Positions 34,452-46,262 of a DNA stretch of 64,000 nt are shown piece after piece (position 1 is the first letter of the stretch; each line of letters starts with the position of its first letter). The stretch is from Firmicutes bacterium AM55-24TS (GTDB lineage: Bacteria; Bacillota; Clostridia; UBA1381). Position numbers and translations under genes: made by a program. The notes under the pieces are model-generated. The model saw only the letters and a list, made by a program, of their open reading frames with translations. It had not been told where the DNA came from and made no database searches. The stretch spans positions 65,754-129,753 of the forward strand of contig QTVU01000003.1 of the NCBI GenBank assembly GCA_003460745.1, in the 5' to 3' direction.

Positions 34452-37400
34452 TTGGACAAAAGAACAAGAAAAAGCGATATATGAGCCGTCAGGCAAGAAA
34501 AACATACTTGTTTCCGCCGCCGCAGGCTCTGGTAAAACGGCGGTACTTGTCGAACGTATCGTAAATCTTATAACCAACTCCGAAAACCCTTTTCCGATAG
34601 ACAGTATATTGGTAGCAACGTTTACGGAGGCGGCGGCTACCGAAATGAAAGAAAGAATTATAAACAGAATTAACAAATCATATCGTGAGGCACTTGAAAA
34701 CGGTGATATTGCACAAAGCAAATATTTAAAAGAACAAATGCACCTTACAGCAGGTGCGGATATTAACACAATCGATGCATTTTGTTTGCGAGTGGTCAAA
34801 AACAATTTTCACGTTTTAGGTATTGATCCGAATTTCAGCATTATGGACACCAACGAGGACAAAATGCTCATTGACGATACATTAACCGATTTATTCGCGG
34901 CACTTTACGAAACAGAAAACGAAGAAAACAAAAATCGTTTTCAACACCTTGTAACAACTTACGCATCAAACCGCGATGATGAGGGATTGAAAAAAGTTAT
35001 ACGCAAACTTTACAACTTTATACAGTCATTCCCCGATCCGATAAAATGGCTTTACGACAAAGCGGCTATGTATGACAATAATATGTCGCAAAGTGTATGG
35101 TTTAAGGAAATATTTTTATCAGTCCACAAAGAGAACATTTTAAAACATCACGGCGAATTTTGGGACAAGCTGATAAAAGAAATGATTGGGATTGTAAAGA
35201 AAGTATATCCCGATACAGATACTTCCTTACCGCCGGTTTGTATTCCTGAATGTGAGCAATATTGGGGAAAGATGTGGGAGTACATATGTATATGCGCCGA
35301 CAGTGTAAAAGCATTAAAATCAGCTGAATCATTTGACGAAGTCGGCTCAGCATACGATACTTACATCGCCAAAACAAAGCTTGGAACAGCCGTAAGAGCA
35401 TACAAAAAAGCTGAATCGCCGATTGAAGAGTGGCAGTATTACTCGAACAAATATAACTCTATGCGTGAAGATTTACTTAGCAGTACATCTTACTTGCCTA
35501 ACGGCACTGCCGAGCAATTTAACAAGTATGTTCACTCGGAAGAATTGAAACAAACGATTGACGATATTGTTTGGATAACGGTTTTGTTCTCGGAACTTTA
35601 TGAGAATGCAAAAGCAAAAAAGAACGTCAAAACATTCTCCGATATTGAACATCTTGCCTATCGTCTTTTCAGCGAAAATGAGAATATAAGAAACGAATAT
35701 TCGCTGAAATATAACGAAATACTTATAGATGAATATCAAGATACAAACGGCTTGCAGGATTCGATTTTCACGCTTATTTCGAGAGATAATAAAAATATGT
35801 TTATGGTCGGCGACTTAAAGCAAAGTATATATCGTTTTCGCGGCGGTGACCCGACTATTTTCAAGAAAAAATACAGTCTTGACAGTGATGAAATCGAAAT
35901 TATACACCTTTCACAGAACTTTAGAAGTCGTATGCAGGTTATCGACAGTATAAATGACGTGTTCAGATTTAATATGTCGCAGGATGTCGGTGACGTTGAT
36001 TATAACGACACCGCCGCTTTGCAGCGTGAAGAAAGCCGCGAATGTTATATAAACACCGCTGAAAATGCCCGGAATGACTACAAATCCGAATTTTACTGTA
36101 TCGGAAAATCGAAGGATTCAAAAGAATCTTCTTCCGATTATCTTGAGGCAGTTACCGTGGCAAACAGAATAAAAGAGCTTGTTGACAGTCATTTCAAGGT
36201 TTATGACGGCAACGGAAAATATCGTGATTTGAAGTACAGCGATATAGTCGTTCTTATGCGTTCGACAAAAGTAAACGGCGAACTTTTGCAGGAAATATTA
36301 GAATCAAACAACATACCGTCATTTTTGCAAAAGGAAGAATATTTTGAAAAACGTGAGATAAAGCTTATGCTTACACTTATTTCACTTATCAACAATCACA
36401 TTCAGGATATTCCGCTTGTAAGCGTTATGCGTTCACCGATAGGTAATTTTACCGAAAACGAACTTTCAAAAATCAGACTTGAAAACAGAGCCTCATCTTT
36501 TTACAATGCCGTAAAATATTATAAATCGTCTTCCGATGATTTGACGAAAGAAGAACAGAAACTTTCAAAAAAATGCAAGAGCTTTCTAAAAGACCTTGAC
36601 CGTTGGCGCGGATATGTTAAGATGAAGTCAATCTCCGCGTTGATTTGGACGTTGTATGAAGAAACGGGTTTTTACGACTTTATGGGTGCTCTCGAAGGCG
36701 GTGACGAGGCACAGGCAAATTTAAAACTTTTATATGAACGTGCAAGAAAGTATGAGGAATCGGGCTTTAAGGGTATCTTCAACTTCATTCGATATATCGA
36801 AAGAATTGAAAAGAGAAACGAAGATTTAAGCGGCGCTCAGCTTATCAATGAAAACCACAATGTTGTACGAATTATGACAATACACAAAAGCAAAGGTCTT
36901 GAATTTCCTGTCGTATTTATTATGCGCACAACTAAAAATATGCTTGCCGCAAAACCTACGGAGGAACACAGAATACAACTTCACAAAGATTTGGGGATCG
37001 GAATTGATTATATAAATTATGAAAATTTATATTTAAAAAAAGCTGATGTTTACAAAATATATAAAGCGACAAAATCAATCCGAAACGCTTTCGGAAGAAT
37101 TGCGTCTTTTGTATGTCGCAATGACTCGTGCAAAAGAAAAATTAATTATTGTTTCGTCCGACAAATACAAAGATGAAAATGAGTTTAATCAAAAAATCCA
37201 AGAAGCAGTATATAATGCAAAGACAATGCCAAAGTACATCATCGCATCAAATGCAAAAAAATATTCCGATTGGCTGATTCCGTCAATAGGCATATCGTTA
37301 AATCACTGGAATTTCATACCAAGATTTCTTGCCAAAACCACTGTATCGGATGTCATCAAAGAAAAACAAGAAACGATAAAGGTCAAAAACATTGATGAAA

Positions 37401-38146
37401 TGCGTGAAAAAGTGCAAAAGCTCCTTGAATTTCATTATGAACGTCCGCAATCCGGCAACATTCCGACAAAAACATCCGTAACGGCAATAAAAGAAATGGC
37501 GGAAGAAGAACTTACACGAAAAAGTGACATTGAATACGAGCCGATTTATATGATACAAAAACCTGACTTTATGCGTACAGAAAAACTCGGTACACAAATC
37601 GGTACGGCGCACCATCAGCTTATGGCATTTTTCGATATTGAAAAGATTAAGACGCTTACCGAAAACAATTACGCCGACTTTGTCGCATCCGAGCTTGTCC
37701 GCGTCACAAATGACGGTCAGATTGACAGCAATGTTGTTTCGGATAAAAATATAGCCGATATGATATGCAAAAATGTCACAAGCTTTTGGAAAAGCGATAT
37801 GGGTAAAGAAGTTTTAAGTGCCAAAAAAGTATATCGTGAAAGTCCTTTTGAAATATCAATTCCGGCATATGAATACGACAACACTTTACCTGACGAGTAC
37901 AGAAACGAACAGATTATTTTACAAGGTATTATTGACTTATACTTTGAGGATAAAAACGGTGATATAATCCTTGTCGATTACAAAACCGACAAATGCACTT
38001 CCAAAGCAGAACAACTTGCAGTTGCAAAAAAATACGAAAAGCAATTAATTCTTTATGCACGTGCCATGGAAAAAATCTTAAAAAAATCTGTAAAAGATAA
38101 ATATTTGTATTTATTTTCTCCGCAAAGTGTGGTAAAATTAGATTAG
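34444..38146 (+). CDS. addA: ATP-dependent helicase/nuclease subunit AddA (frameshifted in this sequence)
   Basis: The helicase half of AddAB. The first frame (34444 to about 37050) has Walker A VSAAAGSGKTAVLVERI, NTIDAFCLRVV, the helicase motif IDEYQDTNGLQD, GDLKQSIYRFRGGDP and VRIMTIHKSKGLEFPVVF. Around 37035-37065 the frame changes; the second frame continues with ETLSEELRLLYVAMTRAKEK and the C-terminal nuclease (GIIDLYFEDKNG, VDYKTDK). The change equals one extra base or two missing ones; an A-run (37035-37041) and an ATATAT repeat (37048-37053) are candidate sites. Repaired length is about 1233 residues, normal for AddA. ATG 34444 is 10 bases after GGAG and overlaps the addB stop. Confidence 0.93.
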
Positions 38147-38168
38147 TAAAATTTTTTGAGGTGATATA

Positions 38169-38528
38169 ATGTCAAACTACGGCAATTTGAATATAAACAG
38201 AAATAAGAACAGAAAAGGCAAAAAAATTATTATCGCCTTGATTTGTATTGCGGTTTTAATACTTGCATTTATATTTTATATAGGTATTACAGTCGGAAGC
38301 AACAACGACAAATCCAACCAAATAGTCGACGCAATTCAAGAAAATACGGAATTAAAGTTAAAGGTAAACGAACTTAACGACCAGATTGCACAAATGCAGG
38401 AAGAAATAGATTCACTTCACGCAGAACTTGAGGCTATGCCGACGATTGAACCGACACTGCCGTCAGGCTCACCTGCTCCGTCAGTATCTCCTACTTCACC
38501 TATTTCACCGAGAATCGGTGTTCAATAA
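38169..38528 (+). CDS. Small single-pass membrane protein with coiled coil
   Basis: I do not recognise a family. 119 residues: a basic, Asn-rich cytoplasmic start (NINRNKNRKGKK), one transmembrane helix (IIIALICIAVLILAFIFYIG), a coiled coil (ENTELKLKVNELNDQIAQMQ and on, about residues 57-90) and a Pro/Ser-rich tail. The look recalls FtsL/DivIC-type or other small scaffold proteins, but there is no real evidence. GAGGTG precedes the ATG. It lies 22 bases after addA, so it is probably the third gene of that operon. Confidence 0.75.
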   Translation: MSNYGNLNINRNKNRKGKKIIIALICIAVLILAFIFYIGITVGSNNDKSNQIVDAIQENTELKLKVNELNDQIAQMQEEIDSLHAELEAMPTIEPTLPSGSPAPSVSPTSPISPRIGVQ

Positions 38529-38538
38529 AAATTAATAC

Positions 38539-38569
38539 AAAAGGTCTGTGGCTTTACCACAGACCTTTT
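38539..38569. terminator. Bidirectional terminator
   Basis: 13-base stem AAAAGGTCTGTGG / CCACAGACCTTTT with a 5-base loop, between the addBA operon and the convergent ridA. Confidence 0.9.
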
Positions 38570-38583
38570 AATTTGTTGTTTTA

Positions 38584-38955
38584 TTATAACTCTACAATAG
38601 TTTCAACTTCAAGAAGTACGTCCTTAGGAAGTCTTGCGACTTCTACGCATGAACGAGCCGGATAAGGCTCTGTAAAATATTTAGCGTATACTTCGTTAAT
38701 CTTTGCAAAGTCATTCATATCCTTAATAAATACTGTTGTCTTTACAACATTTTCAATACTTCCGCCGGCAGCTTCGATAAGGTTCTTTACGTTTGTAAGT
38801 GCCTGTTCTGCCTGTGCCTCAACGCCCTCAGGAATATCGCCTGTTGCAGGGTTAATCGGAATTTGTCCCGATGTGAACAGCATATTTCCGACAGTTATTG
38901 CCTGTGAATAAGGTCCGATTGCTGCCGGAGCATTGTTTGTCTTTGTTTCTTTCAT
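38584..38955 (-). CDS. ridA: RidA family reactive intermediate/imine deaminase
   Basis: Hydrolyses enamine/imine intermediates such as 2-aminoacrylate. About 123 residues with [44 protein letters not shown] and the Arg-containing [15 protein letters not shown] (substrate carboxylate binding). ATG 38955 follows AGAGG; an upstream ATG at 38964 overlaps that site. Downstream of the Yip1-like gene by 28 bases. Confidence 0.95.
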   Translation of the reverse strand: MKETKTNNAPAAIGPYSQAITVGNMLFTSGQIPINPATGDIPEGVEAQAEQALTNVKNLIEAAGGSIENVVKTTVFIKDMNDFAKINEVYAKYFTEPYPARSCVEVARLPKDVLLEVETIVEL

Positions 38956-38983
38956 TTGTACCATTCCTCTCGTTTTATAAAAT

Positions 38984-39904
38984 TTATATGGTAATTAAAT
39001 AGCATACAACAGTGAAGAATACGAAATATCCAAGCATCATTGCATACAATACCTGACTTGGTGATTTAGAAATCCATTCTGTGCGCAGTGCCTCATAGGT
39101 AAGCACAGCCACGCTGACCGCGCCGCACAAAATCAATATCATAAGCGTTACAGGTGACAACATACTGAGAATTACGCCGATTGCACATATTGCCGTAAAC
39201 GGTATCCACGTTGACGCAAGACGTATTGAAAATTCCCAATATGCCGTTTTAAGACGCATTACAAATCTATTGATAAGCCAAAATATTCCCGAATACACGA
39301 AAAATAAAATCACTCCGCTTATCGCGCCGGATACCATGCAAAGTATGATTTGCAATACAAGACTGTAACCTGCACCGCCGTTAAAATTCATAAGTGATGT
39401 CAATATTTTAAGCGGGCCTACTCCGCCTCCTCTTAATATAAAGAACATACACAGCCACAATACAACTCCTTGAAGTGCCGCAATAGTCATTATTGCCGCT
39501 TTTCCGAGATGTGGCGGATTGGAAATTGTGTCAATCGGTGATTTTATAAATCTCACGATATATCTTCCCAACTCACCGAAAAATCCTTTCGGATTGATAT
39601 TTGACGTTCTTGTTGCTTTAGCTTTCCTTGCCGCTTTTCTCGCCTTATGCTTTATCTTTGCTCTTTCAAACTTGCTTTCCGTTCCGGCATAGCCTGTTTT
39701 GTAAGAAGTTTCGGTTTTATACGGATTACTGTAATTAGCCTGTGTTTTCTCTTGTTTTTTATCCGATTTTTTGTCTTCTGTTTTTGTTTCGTTTTTTCTT
39801 TCGGCAGATGATTGCTGTTTCCCCGCTCGGTGTGCAACACTCTGCGGACAATCGCAAACTTCGCCTTTTTCAAGTTCTCTGCCGCAATATATACAGCTTC
39901 TCAT
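38984..39904 (-). CDS. Zinc-ribbon Yip1-like membrane protein
   Basis: 306 residues in three parts: a small zinc ribbon ([16 protein letters not shown]), a long Lys/Arg/Glu/Thr-rich linker to about residue 100 ([16 protein letters not shown]), and a Yip1-type domain with five hydrophobic helices from about residue 125. Function unknown; such proteins are widespread in Clostridia. GAAAGGGTG precedes the ATG. Confidence 0.75.
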   Translation of the reverse strand: MRSCIYCGRELEKGEVCDCPQSVAHRAGKQQSSAERKNETKTEDKKSDKKQEKTQANYSNPYKTETSYKTGYAGTESKFERAKIKHKARKAARKAKATRTSNINPKGFFGELGRYIVRFIKSPIDTISNPPHLGKAAIMTIAALQGVVLWLCMFFILRGGGVGPLKILTSLMNFNGGAGYSLVLQIILCMVSGAISGVILFFVYSGIFWLINRFVMRLKTAYWEFSIRLASTWIPFTAICAIGVILSMLSPVTLMILILCGAVSVAVLTYEALRTEWISKSPSQVLYAMMLGYFVFFTVVCYLITI

Positions 39905-40023
39905 ATATACACCCTTTCATAATTTAAGTATATATAAATTATAAACCTGTAATAAATTGTTGTCAATGTGCCAAGTGTAAACAAAATGTTAATTATTTCA
40001 GAATACTTTTGACGGCGCCCGTC

Positions 40024-41670
40024 TTATTTATACAGTCGTGCCTCAAATGTTTTAATATCCGCCTGATGTTCGTCACGGACACGGTGGAATAATTTTATCG
40101 TTATACCGTCTATAACGGTTTCACATTCGGGAACTTCCTCATATGCCGTTGCAATATCCGCATAATTCATAAAACTGTTTACAGCCTCCTCAACAACCGT
40201 CTGACTGCCCTCTGCCAAGTGCGTCTGTGCAGGAGATGCGACAAGAACATAATTTACGGTATACAACGGTGTCAAATCCCTGTCACGCGAATCTACCTGC
40301 GGCAATGACACGATATAATTATCACGTATCGACTTTACTCCGAGTGACGGTTCTGCATTTATAAGTATATCCTCATTAAGCGTAAACGATGACGCAAGTA
40401 CGCCGAGCGTATCACCGTCATAAACGGTTGTGTCGATTTTTTTCTTTAACGCAAGAATTTCGTCCGTATCGTCTCTTGATACAGGCAGCATCGAAAAATT
40501 CGGTATCAATGCCATATGCTTAATTTCCTGTATATTATGCGGTTGTGTGCGTGGAATATATACATTCACCGAATGTACCAACGCCAAAAGCGATATTCCG
40601 ACCAAAGCCCATTCTTTTGTTATATGTCTTATTGATATAAGTGTAAGCATTATAAGTGACGGAATGTATAAAAGCAAATGTTGTTGTCCGTGTGTCTGAG
40701 TTGAAAGGAACATAAACAGGCACACTATCATCTGTACCCATATAAACAGCGTTCTTGTTTCTTTCTTTTTAACCGCCATAACCACTGACGAAACAGCAAG
40801 CACTCCAACGAATATTATACCGAAATATCTTGTTATAAGTTTCAAATCAATTCCCACCGAAAACTTATATCCCGAATAAAGATTGCCGTAATCTTTCATC
40901 AGTTTGTACACAAGGAAATCTCTGAAAAATACAACGAGTATCAATCCGACAACTGCGATTGTTACAATCGGTTTGTACCATTTTTTCTTAAACAGTACGC
41001 AATCCGCAAGCATTGCGGTTATAAACGATACCGTGAAAAACGCGTACCATCTTCTCCAAAGCATAAGTGCGACAAGCAGTACGCCGATTACCGCATACCG
41101 CCATATCGCGTCATCATCTTTGTCTTTTACAAAATACAAATTAAAGCATACAAGACACCCTAAAAGTCCTCCTATATCAACAAATCCGTTAAATGTCAAA
41201 AACACCATAGACGGACATATCATAAGCGAAATCACCGCTGCAATTTTAGGTGCTTTACTGACTTTTTTCGCCAACACATACACCATTGCAAATGACGTCA
41301 CTAAATATAAATTGACAAGTCCCAAAATATACGCAAGCCGTGACTCACCGAAAATTTTTACAACCAACGCCGACGGAAGTCCAGCTATATAGTTATAATC
41401 CTGTTCAGCAACGGAATTATAGACATTATGCCAAAAACCGCCTTCACTAAACGCTCCCGACGCAATTTTTCTTGCAATATCCCAATACGTCGAATCGTCC
41501 CAAAAATATATATAATTACTTTTTGTAATATAAATAATCGCCAAAATATTAAGCACCGCCCATACAACCGCAAAATAAATCAAAGTTTTATGATGTGGTC
41601 TTGCCGATTGTTTGCGTTGTGCAATTTCTTCAAGGTCATACTTATCGTTTAAAATCGCCCTGAATTTCAC
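40024..41670 (-). CDS. GT-C-like membrane glycosyltransferase
   Basis: 548 residues with about ten transmembrane helices. After the first helix it has IYFWDDSTYWDIARK, a WDD loop like the catalytic Asp pair of dolichol/undecaprenyl-sugar-dependent GT-C enzymes. The last 150 residues form an extracytoplasmic domain. Substrate unknown; envelope glycan modification is an inference. The start is GTG 41670 with AGGAGG about 10 bases upstream. It begins 18 bases after the SNF2 helicase ends, so the two are probably co-transcribed. Confidence 0.75.
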   Translation of the reverse strand: MKFRAILNDKYDLEEIAQRKQSARPHHKTLIYFAVVWAVLNILAIIYITKSNYIYFWDDSTYWDIARKIASGAFSEGGFWHNVYNSVAEQDYNYIAGLPSALVVKIFGESRLAYILGLVNLYLVTSFAMVYVLAKKVSKAPKIAAVISLMICPSMVFLTFNGFVDIGGLLGCLVCFNLYFVKDKDDDAIWRYAVIGVLLVALMLWRRWYAFFTVSFITAMLADCVLFKKKWYKPIVTIAVVGLILVVFFRDFLVYKLMKDYGNLYSGYKFSVGIDLKLITRYFGIIFVGVLAVSSVVMAVKKKETRTLFIWVQMIVCLFMFLSTQTHGQQHLLLYIPSLIMLTLISIRHITKEWALVGISLLALVHSVNVYIPRTQPHNIQEIKHMALIPNFSMLPVSRDDTDEILALKKKIDTTVYDGDTLGVLASSFTLNEDILINAEPSLGVKSIRDNYIVSLPQVDSRDRDLTPLYTVNYVLVASPAQTHLAEGSQTVVEEAVNSFMNYADIATAYEEVPECETVIDGITIKLFHRVRDEHQADIKTFEARLYK

Positions 41671-41688
41671 CTGACTCAGCCCTCCTGT

Positions 41689-44600
41689 TTAGCTAAATAA
41701 TGAAAGTATTTCTTCGTTAGAAAGACTTTTAAATGTGTCCGTATTAACGCGGACTATATCGTCTGCAAGATTTTTCTTGTTTTCCTGCAATTTAAGTATT
41801 TTTTCTTCTATTGTACCCTTTGCGGCAAGACGTATAACCTGTACCGCTTTTGTTTGTCCTATTCTGTATGCACGGTCGGAAGCCTGTTCCATAACTGCAG
41901 GATTCCACCATGGGTCATAGTGAATTACGGTATCCGCACCCGTCAGGTTAAGACCTACACCGCCTGCTTTAAGCGATATAAGGAACACGTTGTTTTCACC
42001 GCCGTTAAATCTGTCGGAAAGCTCCGCTCTCTCGTAAGACGGAGTTTTTCCGTCAAGGTAGAACGAATCTATCCCCACATTTTTCAGGCTCTCTCTTATA
42101 ATTGAAAGCATTGACGTAAACTGTGAAAATACAAGTATTCTGTGTCCCGACTCAACCGCATTCGTGACAAGTTCCATAAGCAAATCAAGTTTACCGCTGT
42201 CCTTATCATAGTTTTCGTCAAACAATGTAGGGTGACAACAAATCTGTCTTAGTCGCATAAGCAGTGTCAAAATACGCATTTTACCTTGACCGCCCTCGCC
42301 AAGCAACGCAAGCGTCTGATTTTTCGCAAGTGCAAGATACGATGTGTACATTTTCTTTTGTTCACCAGTAGCTCCGCATACATTGTGTTCTCGATTTTTT
42401 CCGGTAACTCGTTTAAAACATCGTTTTTCATACGTCTTAGCATAAACGGCTTTATCCTCGCTCTGAAACTGTCCGCCGTCATTTTGTCACCGTCTTTTAC
42501 AAGCGGCATTTCATATCTGTTTCTGAATTCGTGTGCCGAATACAAATATCCCGGCATTACAAAATCAAATATTGACCACAATTCAAGCAACGAATTTTCT
42601 ATCGGTGTACCGGTAAGGGCAAATTTATGCTCCGCATTTATTTTCTTGACGCTTCTTGCATTCATAGTTTTCGGATTTTTAATATGCTGTGCCTCGTCTA
42701 TAAAGCAATACGAAAATTCAAATTCTTTATAATGTGCAATATCGCGTCTTAAAAGCGGATATGACGTGATTACAAATTCATACTCACTGATAGTCTGTAT
42801 AAGTTTTTCTCTGTCCTCTTTTGCACCGTCAACTATTATGGTTTTGGCGTTCGGTGTAAATTTATTTATTTCGCTGAGCCAGTTATAAGTAAGTGCACTC
42901 GGTGCAACGATAAGCGTCGGTTTTTCGGGTTTTATTCCATGAATATACGCAATAACCTGCAACGTTTTACCAAGACCCATATCGTCCGCCAATATACCGC
43001 CGAAGCCAAGATAAGAAAGCTGGCTGAGCCATGCCATTCCGTCTTTTTGATAGCCGCGCAAAATGTCGCTGACTTCACTCGGAATTACAGGCTCTATATT
43101 TTTTATTTCCTCAATATATTTTTTAAATTCTTCATTCTTTTCAACAGATGAAAGAGAATTTAAGTAAAGTGCATGATACTTTGGAATTACTTTTTTACCG
43201 TTTTTAATATCTTCAAAAGAAAAATCAAGTTGATCAAGCAAATTGAAAATATCCTTTTGTTTACTGTTTTCAAGGTCGATAAAACTGCCGTTTGACAATC
43301 TGTAAAATCTTTTCTTCAGTTTAACCGCACTTAAAATTCCGCTGATCTGTTCATATGACAGATTACTTTCAAAGTCAGCCTCAAGCAAATCAACACCGCT
43401 GTTATATGTTACAGACGCACTTATATCCACTCGGTCCATAATCTTCAAGCCGGCAAATCTGTCGGAATAATAGAGCTTTGCTTTTTCTTTAAGTACAGGA
43501 ATTTCGTCCGATAGGAATAAATATATTTCTCTGTCCGATTTCAACATGAATGTACCGTCTTGTAAATTGAACATCTTAAATGACGAAAGCAAATCGTTTT
43601 CAATCTCATAGTCACGCACAACGATTTTGCCGTTACCGTTTACATCGTTCGGCAAACGTAATCCTATACTTCCGTAATTCGCCTTAACAACGGCAGTTAT
43701 ACCGCCTTGTGTCGCGTCAAAATACACTTCAAATGTCGGTTTCGCATCGACAATCATATCTTCGATACCGCGTGTTATAACGCCGTGCTTACTGCGTATA
43801 TCAGGTAAAACGTGAGTGGCAAACAAAATTGTATTGTCACCTTTAAAACTGATTTGTGTTCTGCCCTCTGTTGCAAGTGCATGGTATATCGGCATAAAAT
43901 ACTCACGCCATTCTTCGCTTGTGTGGTATATCGTGTTCTCGTAAAAGAACCACTCACCGTCATGCGTCAGTGCAAATCCTCTGTCACTGACAGACATATC
44001 AACTTCGCCGTCACCTGCGTCAACATCAATTATTATATCTGGATTGTCTTCTTCTATTCTTACATTGCCCAAAGAAAGCCCATCAAATACAACAGAAAAA
44101 TCAACATATTGCAGCAGAGGGAATATTCTCTTTGCCGCAAGTGAGCCGAAAGCAGTTTGATATGCCGCTTTCATATACATCTGAACATCTGCCGCACGAT
44201 TTTCGTATGTTTCCGCAAGTATTGCTATTATCTCGTCTTGATGTTTCGGAAATTCCGTTACTGCGGGATTATATGACGTGTATCTGTCAAATTTAAACTC
44301 CTTGCCTTTCAAATAACATTCCAAAAAATTTTCAATACCGTGTACTTTATTACCGCCGATTTCAACAGACATTGCATACGATACACCGTTTGTATTGTGC
44401 TTATTTATGTGCAGTGTAAACTTTGCATATAGTGGCTGTTTTTCGTATTTTCTTGACGCAAATTCACCGCAAAGCGTTTTTGCAATCTTATCGTTTTCAT
44501 CAACATAATCCGCACCCTCGTCAAGTTCCTTTTGACGTTGCTTTAATGTTGAAACAATATGTTTGCAAACAGAATTCATCGTTTCAAAATAAGGACAGGT

Positions 44601-44795
44601 ACAAAAACAATCCTCTACACCTTTTTCAGACAGTCTTACCTGCACATTGTAGAGTTCTTCCCCGTCAACTACGGCTGTTATTAAATTATCCTCACGTTTT
44701 CTTAAATGAACTCTGCCTTCTTTAAAGTATTCCAAGCCACGCTTGTAAATAGTCGCCGAGCAGGATTTTTTTATCATTGAATCTGTTATTTTCAT
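41689..44795 (-). CDS. SWIM-type SNF2 family helicase (frameshifted in this sequence)
   Basis: A DEAD/DEAH-box translocase of the Swi2/Snf2 class. The N-terminus has a SWIM zinc finger (CFCTCPYFETMNSVCKH). The helicase core has ILADDMGLGKTLQVIAY, FIDEAQHIKNPKTM and LTGTPIENSLLELW. At about 42361-42367 the frame is lost; one added base leads from MYAELLV into EQKKMYTSYLALAK, then LVFSQFTSMLSII, LISLKAGGVGLNLTGA and DRAYRIGQTKAVQV to the stop at 41689. Repaired length is about 1035 residues, normal for the family. It probably remodels protein-nucleic acid complexes; the exact role is unknown. A GAAGG site precedes ATG 44795. Confidence 0.9.
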
Positions 44796-44964
44796 ACCTT
44801 ACAGCCTTCCCGTTTTGAATATTGTACACCCATTCTGTATCTTATAATTATAGCACATTTTAACTTATGATACAATATTATTTTTATATAAAATACAAAT
44901 GGATTAAATTCATATAATATGCTAAAATTATGCGTGTAGAAAAAAACACGAAAGGACGAATAGT

Positions 44965-45786
44965 ATGGGAAAATTTGACGGAATACTTTTATGCACCGAC
45001 CTTGACGATACACTTCTTACAACCGATAAACGTGTATCGGACGAAAACAGTAAAGCTATTGAATATTTCAAGTCAGAGGGCGGACTTTTCACATTTGCAA
45101 CGGGACGTGTGCCACAAGGCGCAAAGTTGATGCTAAACTACGTTCACCCAAATGCACCTATGGTTTGCTTTAACGGTGCGGCAATATATGATTTTAATGA
45201 CGAAAAACTTTTATGGGCAAGCACACTTGATAAAGGCACTTTGAAATGCGTTGAATATATGGATAAAATGTTTGACTTTGTGGGAATTGAAGTTTGTACT
45301 TCGGATAAAATTTATTTCTGTAAAGTTAATCAAAAAGTAAGAGAACATCAAGTTCTTGAAGATTTACCCGATAATTTTCTTGATTATCACGATATAAAGG
45401 AAGATTGGGTAAAAGTATTGTTTATGGTTGAAGAAAATGAAATTCAGCAGATAAGAGATGCGATTGCAAATTCACCGTTTGTTAATGATTATGAATTTGT
45501 GCAGTCCAGTCCTTGGTACTATGAACTTTTGCCTAAAAACGCAAGTAAGGGTGAGGGGCTTATGCACCTTGCCGATTTGATGAATGTTGACAGAAGTAAT
45601 ACAATCGGTATCGGCGATAACGAAAACGATCTTGCACTTGTTAAAATGGCAAATGTCGGTGTTGCGGTCAGTAACGCCGTTGATGAAGTAAAAGAAGTCG
45701 CTGATTTTATAACGGTTGATAATAATTCCAGTGCCGTTGCGGCGGTGATTTATGCACTTGATGACGGGGAAATTAAATTTGAATAA
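44965..45786 (+). CDS. Cof-type HAD family hydrolase
   Basis: 273 residues of the HAD IIB (Cof) subfamily, phosphatases acting on sugar phosphates and similar metabolites. Motif I CTDLDDTLL (nucleophile Asp), motif II FATGR, and motif IV GIGDNENDLALV. AAAGGA precedes the ATG. It is a single gene ended by a terminator at 45793. A paralogue is at 51882. Confidence 0.92.
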   Translation: MGKFDGILLCTDLDDTLLTTDKRVSDENSKAIEYFKSEGGLFTFATGRVPQGAKLMLNYVHPNAPMVCFNGAAIYDFNDEKLLWASTLDKGTLKCVEYMDKMFDFVGIEVCTSDKIYFCKVNQKVREHQVLEDLPDNFLDYHDIKEDWVKVLFMVEENEIQQIRDAIANSPFVNDYEFVQSSPWYYELLPKNASKGEGLMHLADLMNVDRSNTIGIGDNENDLALVKMANVGVAVSNAVDEVKEVADFITVDNNSSAVAAVIYALDDGEIKFE

Positions 45787-45792
45787 CGTAAT

Positions 45793-45815
45793 AAGGGCGG
45801 TCATTGACCGCCCTT
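45793..45815 (+). terminator. Terminator of the HAD gene
   Basis: 11-base stem AAGGGCGGTCA / TGACCGCCCTT with a very short loop, followed by GTATTTTG. Confidence 0.7.
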
Positions 45816-45855
45816 GTATTTTGTGGTTGCCACCCCTCAGTCAACTTCGTTGACA

Positions 45856-45965
45856 GCTCCCCTCTATGGGAGCCATACGGAAAGCCTCTCCTTAAGGAGA
45901 GGTGGTACGAAGTGACGGAGTGGTGGCTTTTTAGGGACGTCCCCTACTCTCATTATCCATTATAG
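45856..45965. repeat. Tandem unit 1 (110 bases)
   Basis: Begins GCTCCCCTCTATGGGAGCC and ends TCATTATCCATTATAG. It differs from the next unit at about seven positions by eye. Confidence 0.8.
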
Positions 45966-46074
45966 GCTCCCCTCAATGGGAGCCTTACGGAAAGCTCTCC
46001 TTGAGGAGAGGTGGCACGAAGTGACGGAGTGGTGGCTTTTTAGGAACATCCCCTACTCTCATTATCCATTATAG
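45966..46074. repeat. Tandem unit 2 (109 bases)
   Basis: Begins GCTCCCCTCAATGGGAGCC and again contains GAAGTGACGGAGTGGTGGC and ends TCATTATCCATTATAG. A third, diverged start (GCTCCCCTTGAGGGGAGC) follows at 46075. Confidence 0.8.
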
Positions 46075-46180
46075 GCTCCCCTTGAGGGGAGCTGGCGGCA
46101 TTACCGCCTGAGGGGTGGCTTTGCGGGACGTCGCGAGCGCCGTTATCTGCTCTCTTTATCTATATCTTAGTCTACCAAAA

Positions 46181-46206
46181 CGGGCAACCAATGGTCGCCC
46201 CTACGG
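46181..46206. repeat. Short palindromic repeat GGGCaACCAATGGTCGCCC
   Basis: A near-perfect hairpin of a different type from the element before it, followed by CTACGG. The remaining bases to 46262 (the gap is about 475 bases in total) hold nothing recognisable. Confidence 0.6.
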
Positions 46207-46262
46207 ATGTGAACGGCTGTTATAACTTTCCTTAACGTCACCCTACGAATTATTGTTTAAAA

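Larger units (their letters stand above)
45829..46119. repeat. MITE-like repeat element with 12-base terminal inverted repeats
   Basis: A gene-free, GC-richer stretch bounded by a perfect 12-base inverted repeat, GCCACCCCTCAG (45829-45840) and CTGAGGGGTGGC (46108-46119). Inside are tandem units of about 110 bases and several short palindromes (CCTCTCCTTAAGGAGAGG and GCTCCCCTTGAGGGGAGC). No open reading frame or transposase. Repeats with this CCACCCCTCAG look are widespread in gut Clostridia; I read it as a non-autonomous or REP-like element. Confidence 0.7.

Noticed and set aside
45829..46206. CRISPR array
   Set aside because: Repeat units are about 110 bases with no unique spacers and no cas genes nearby.
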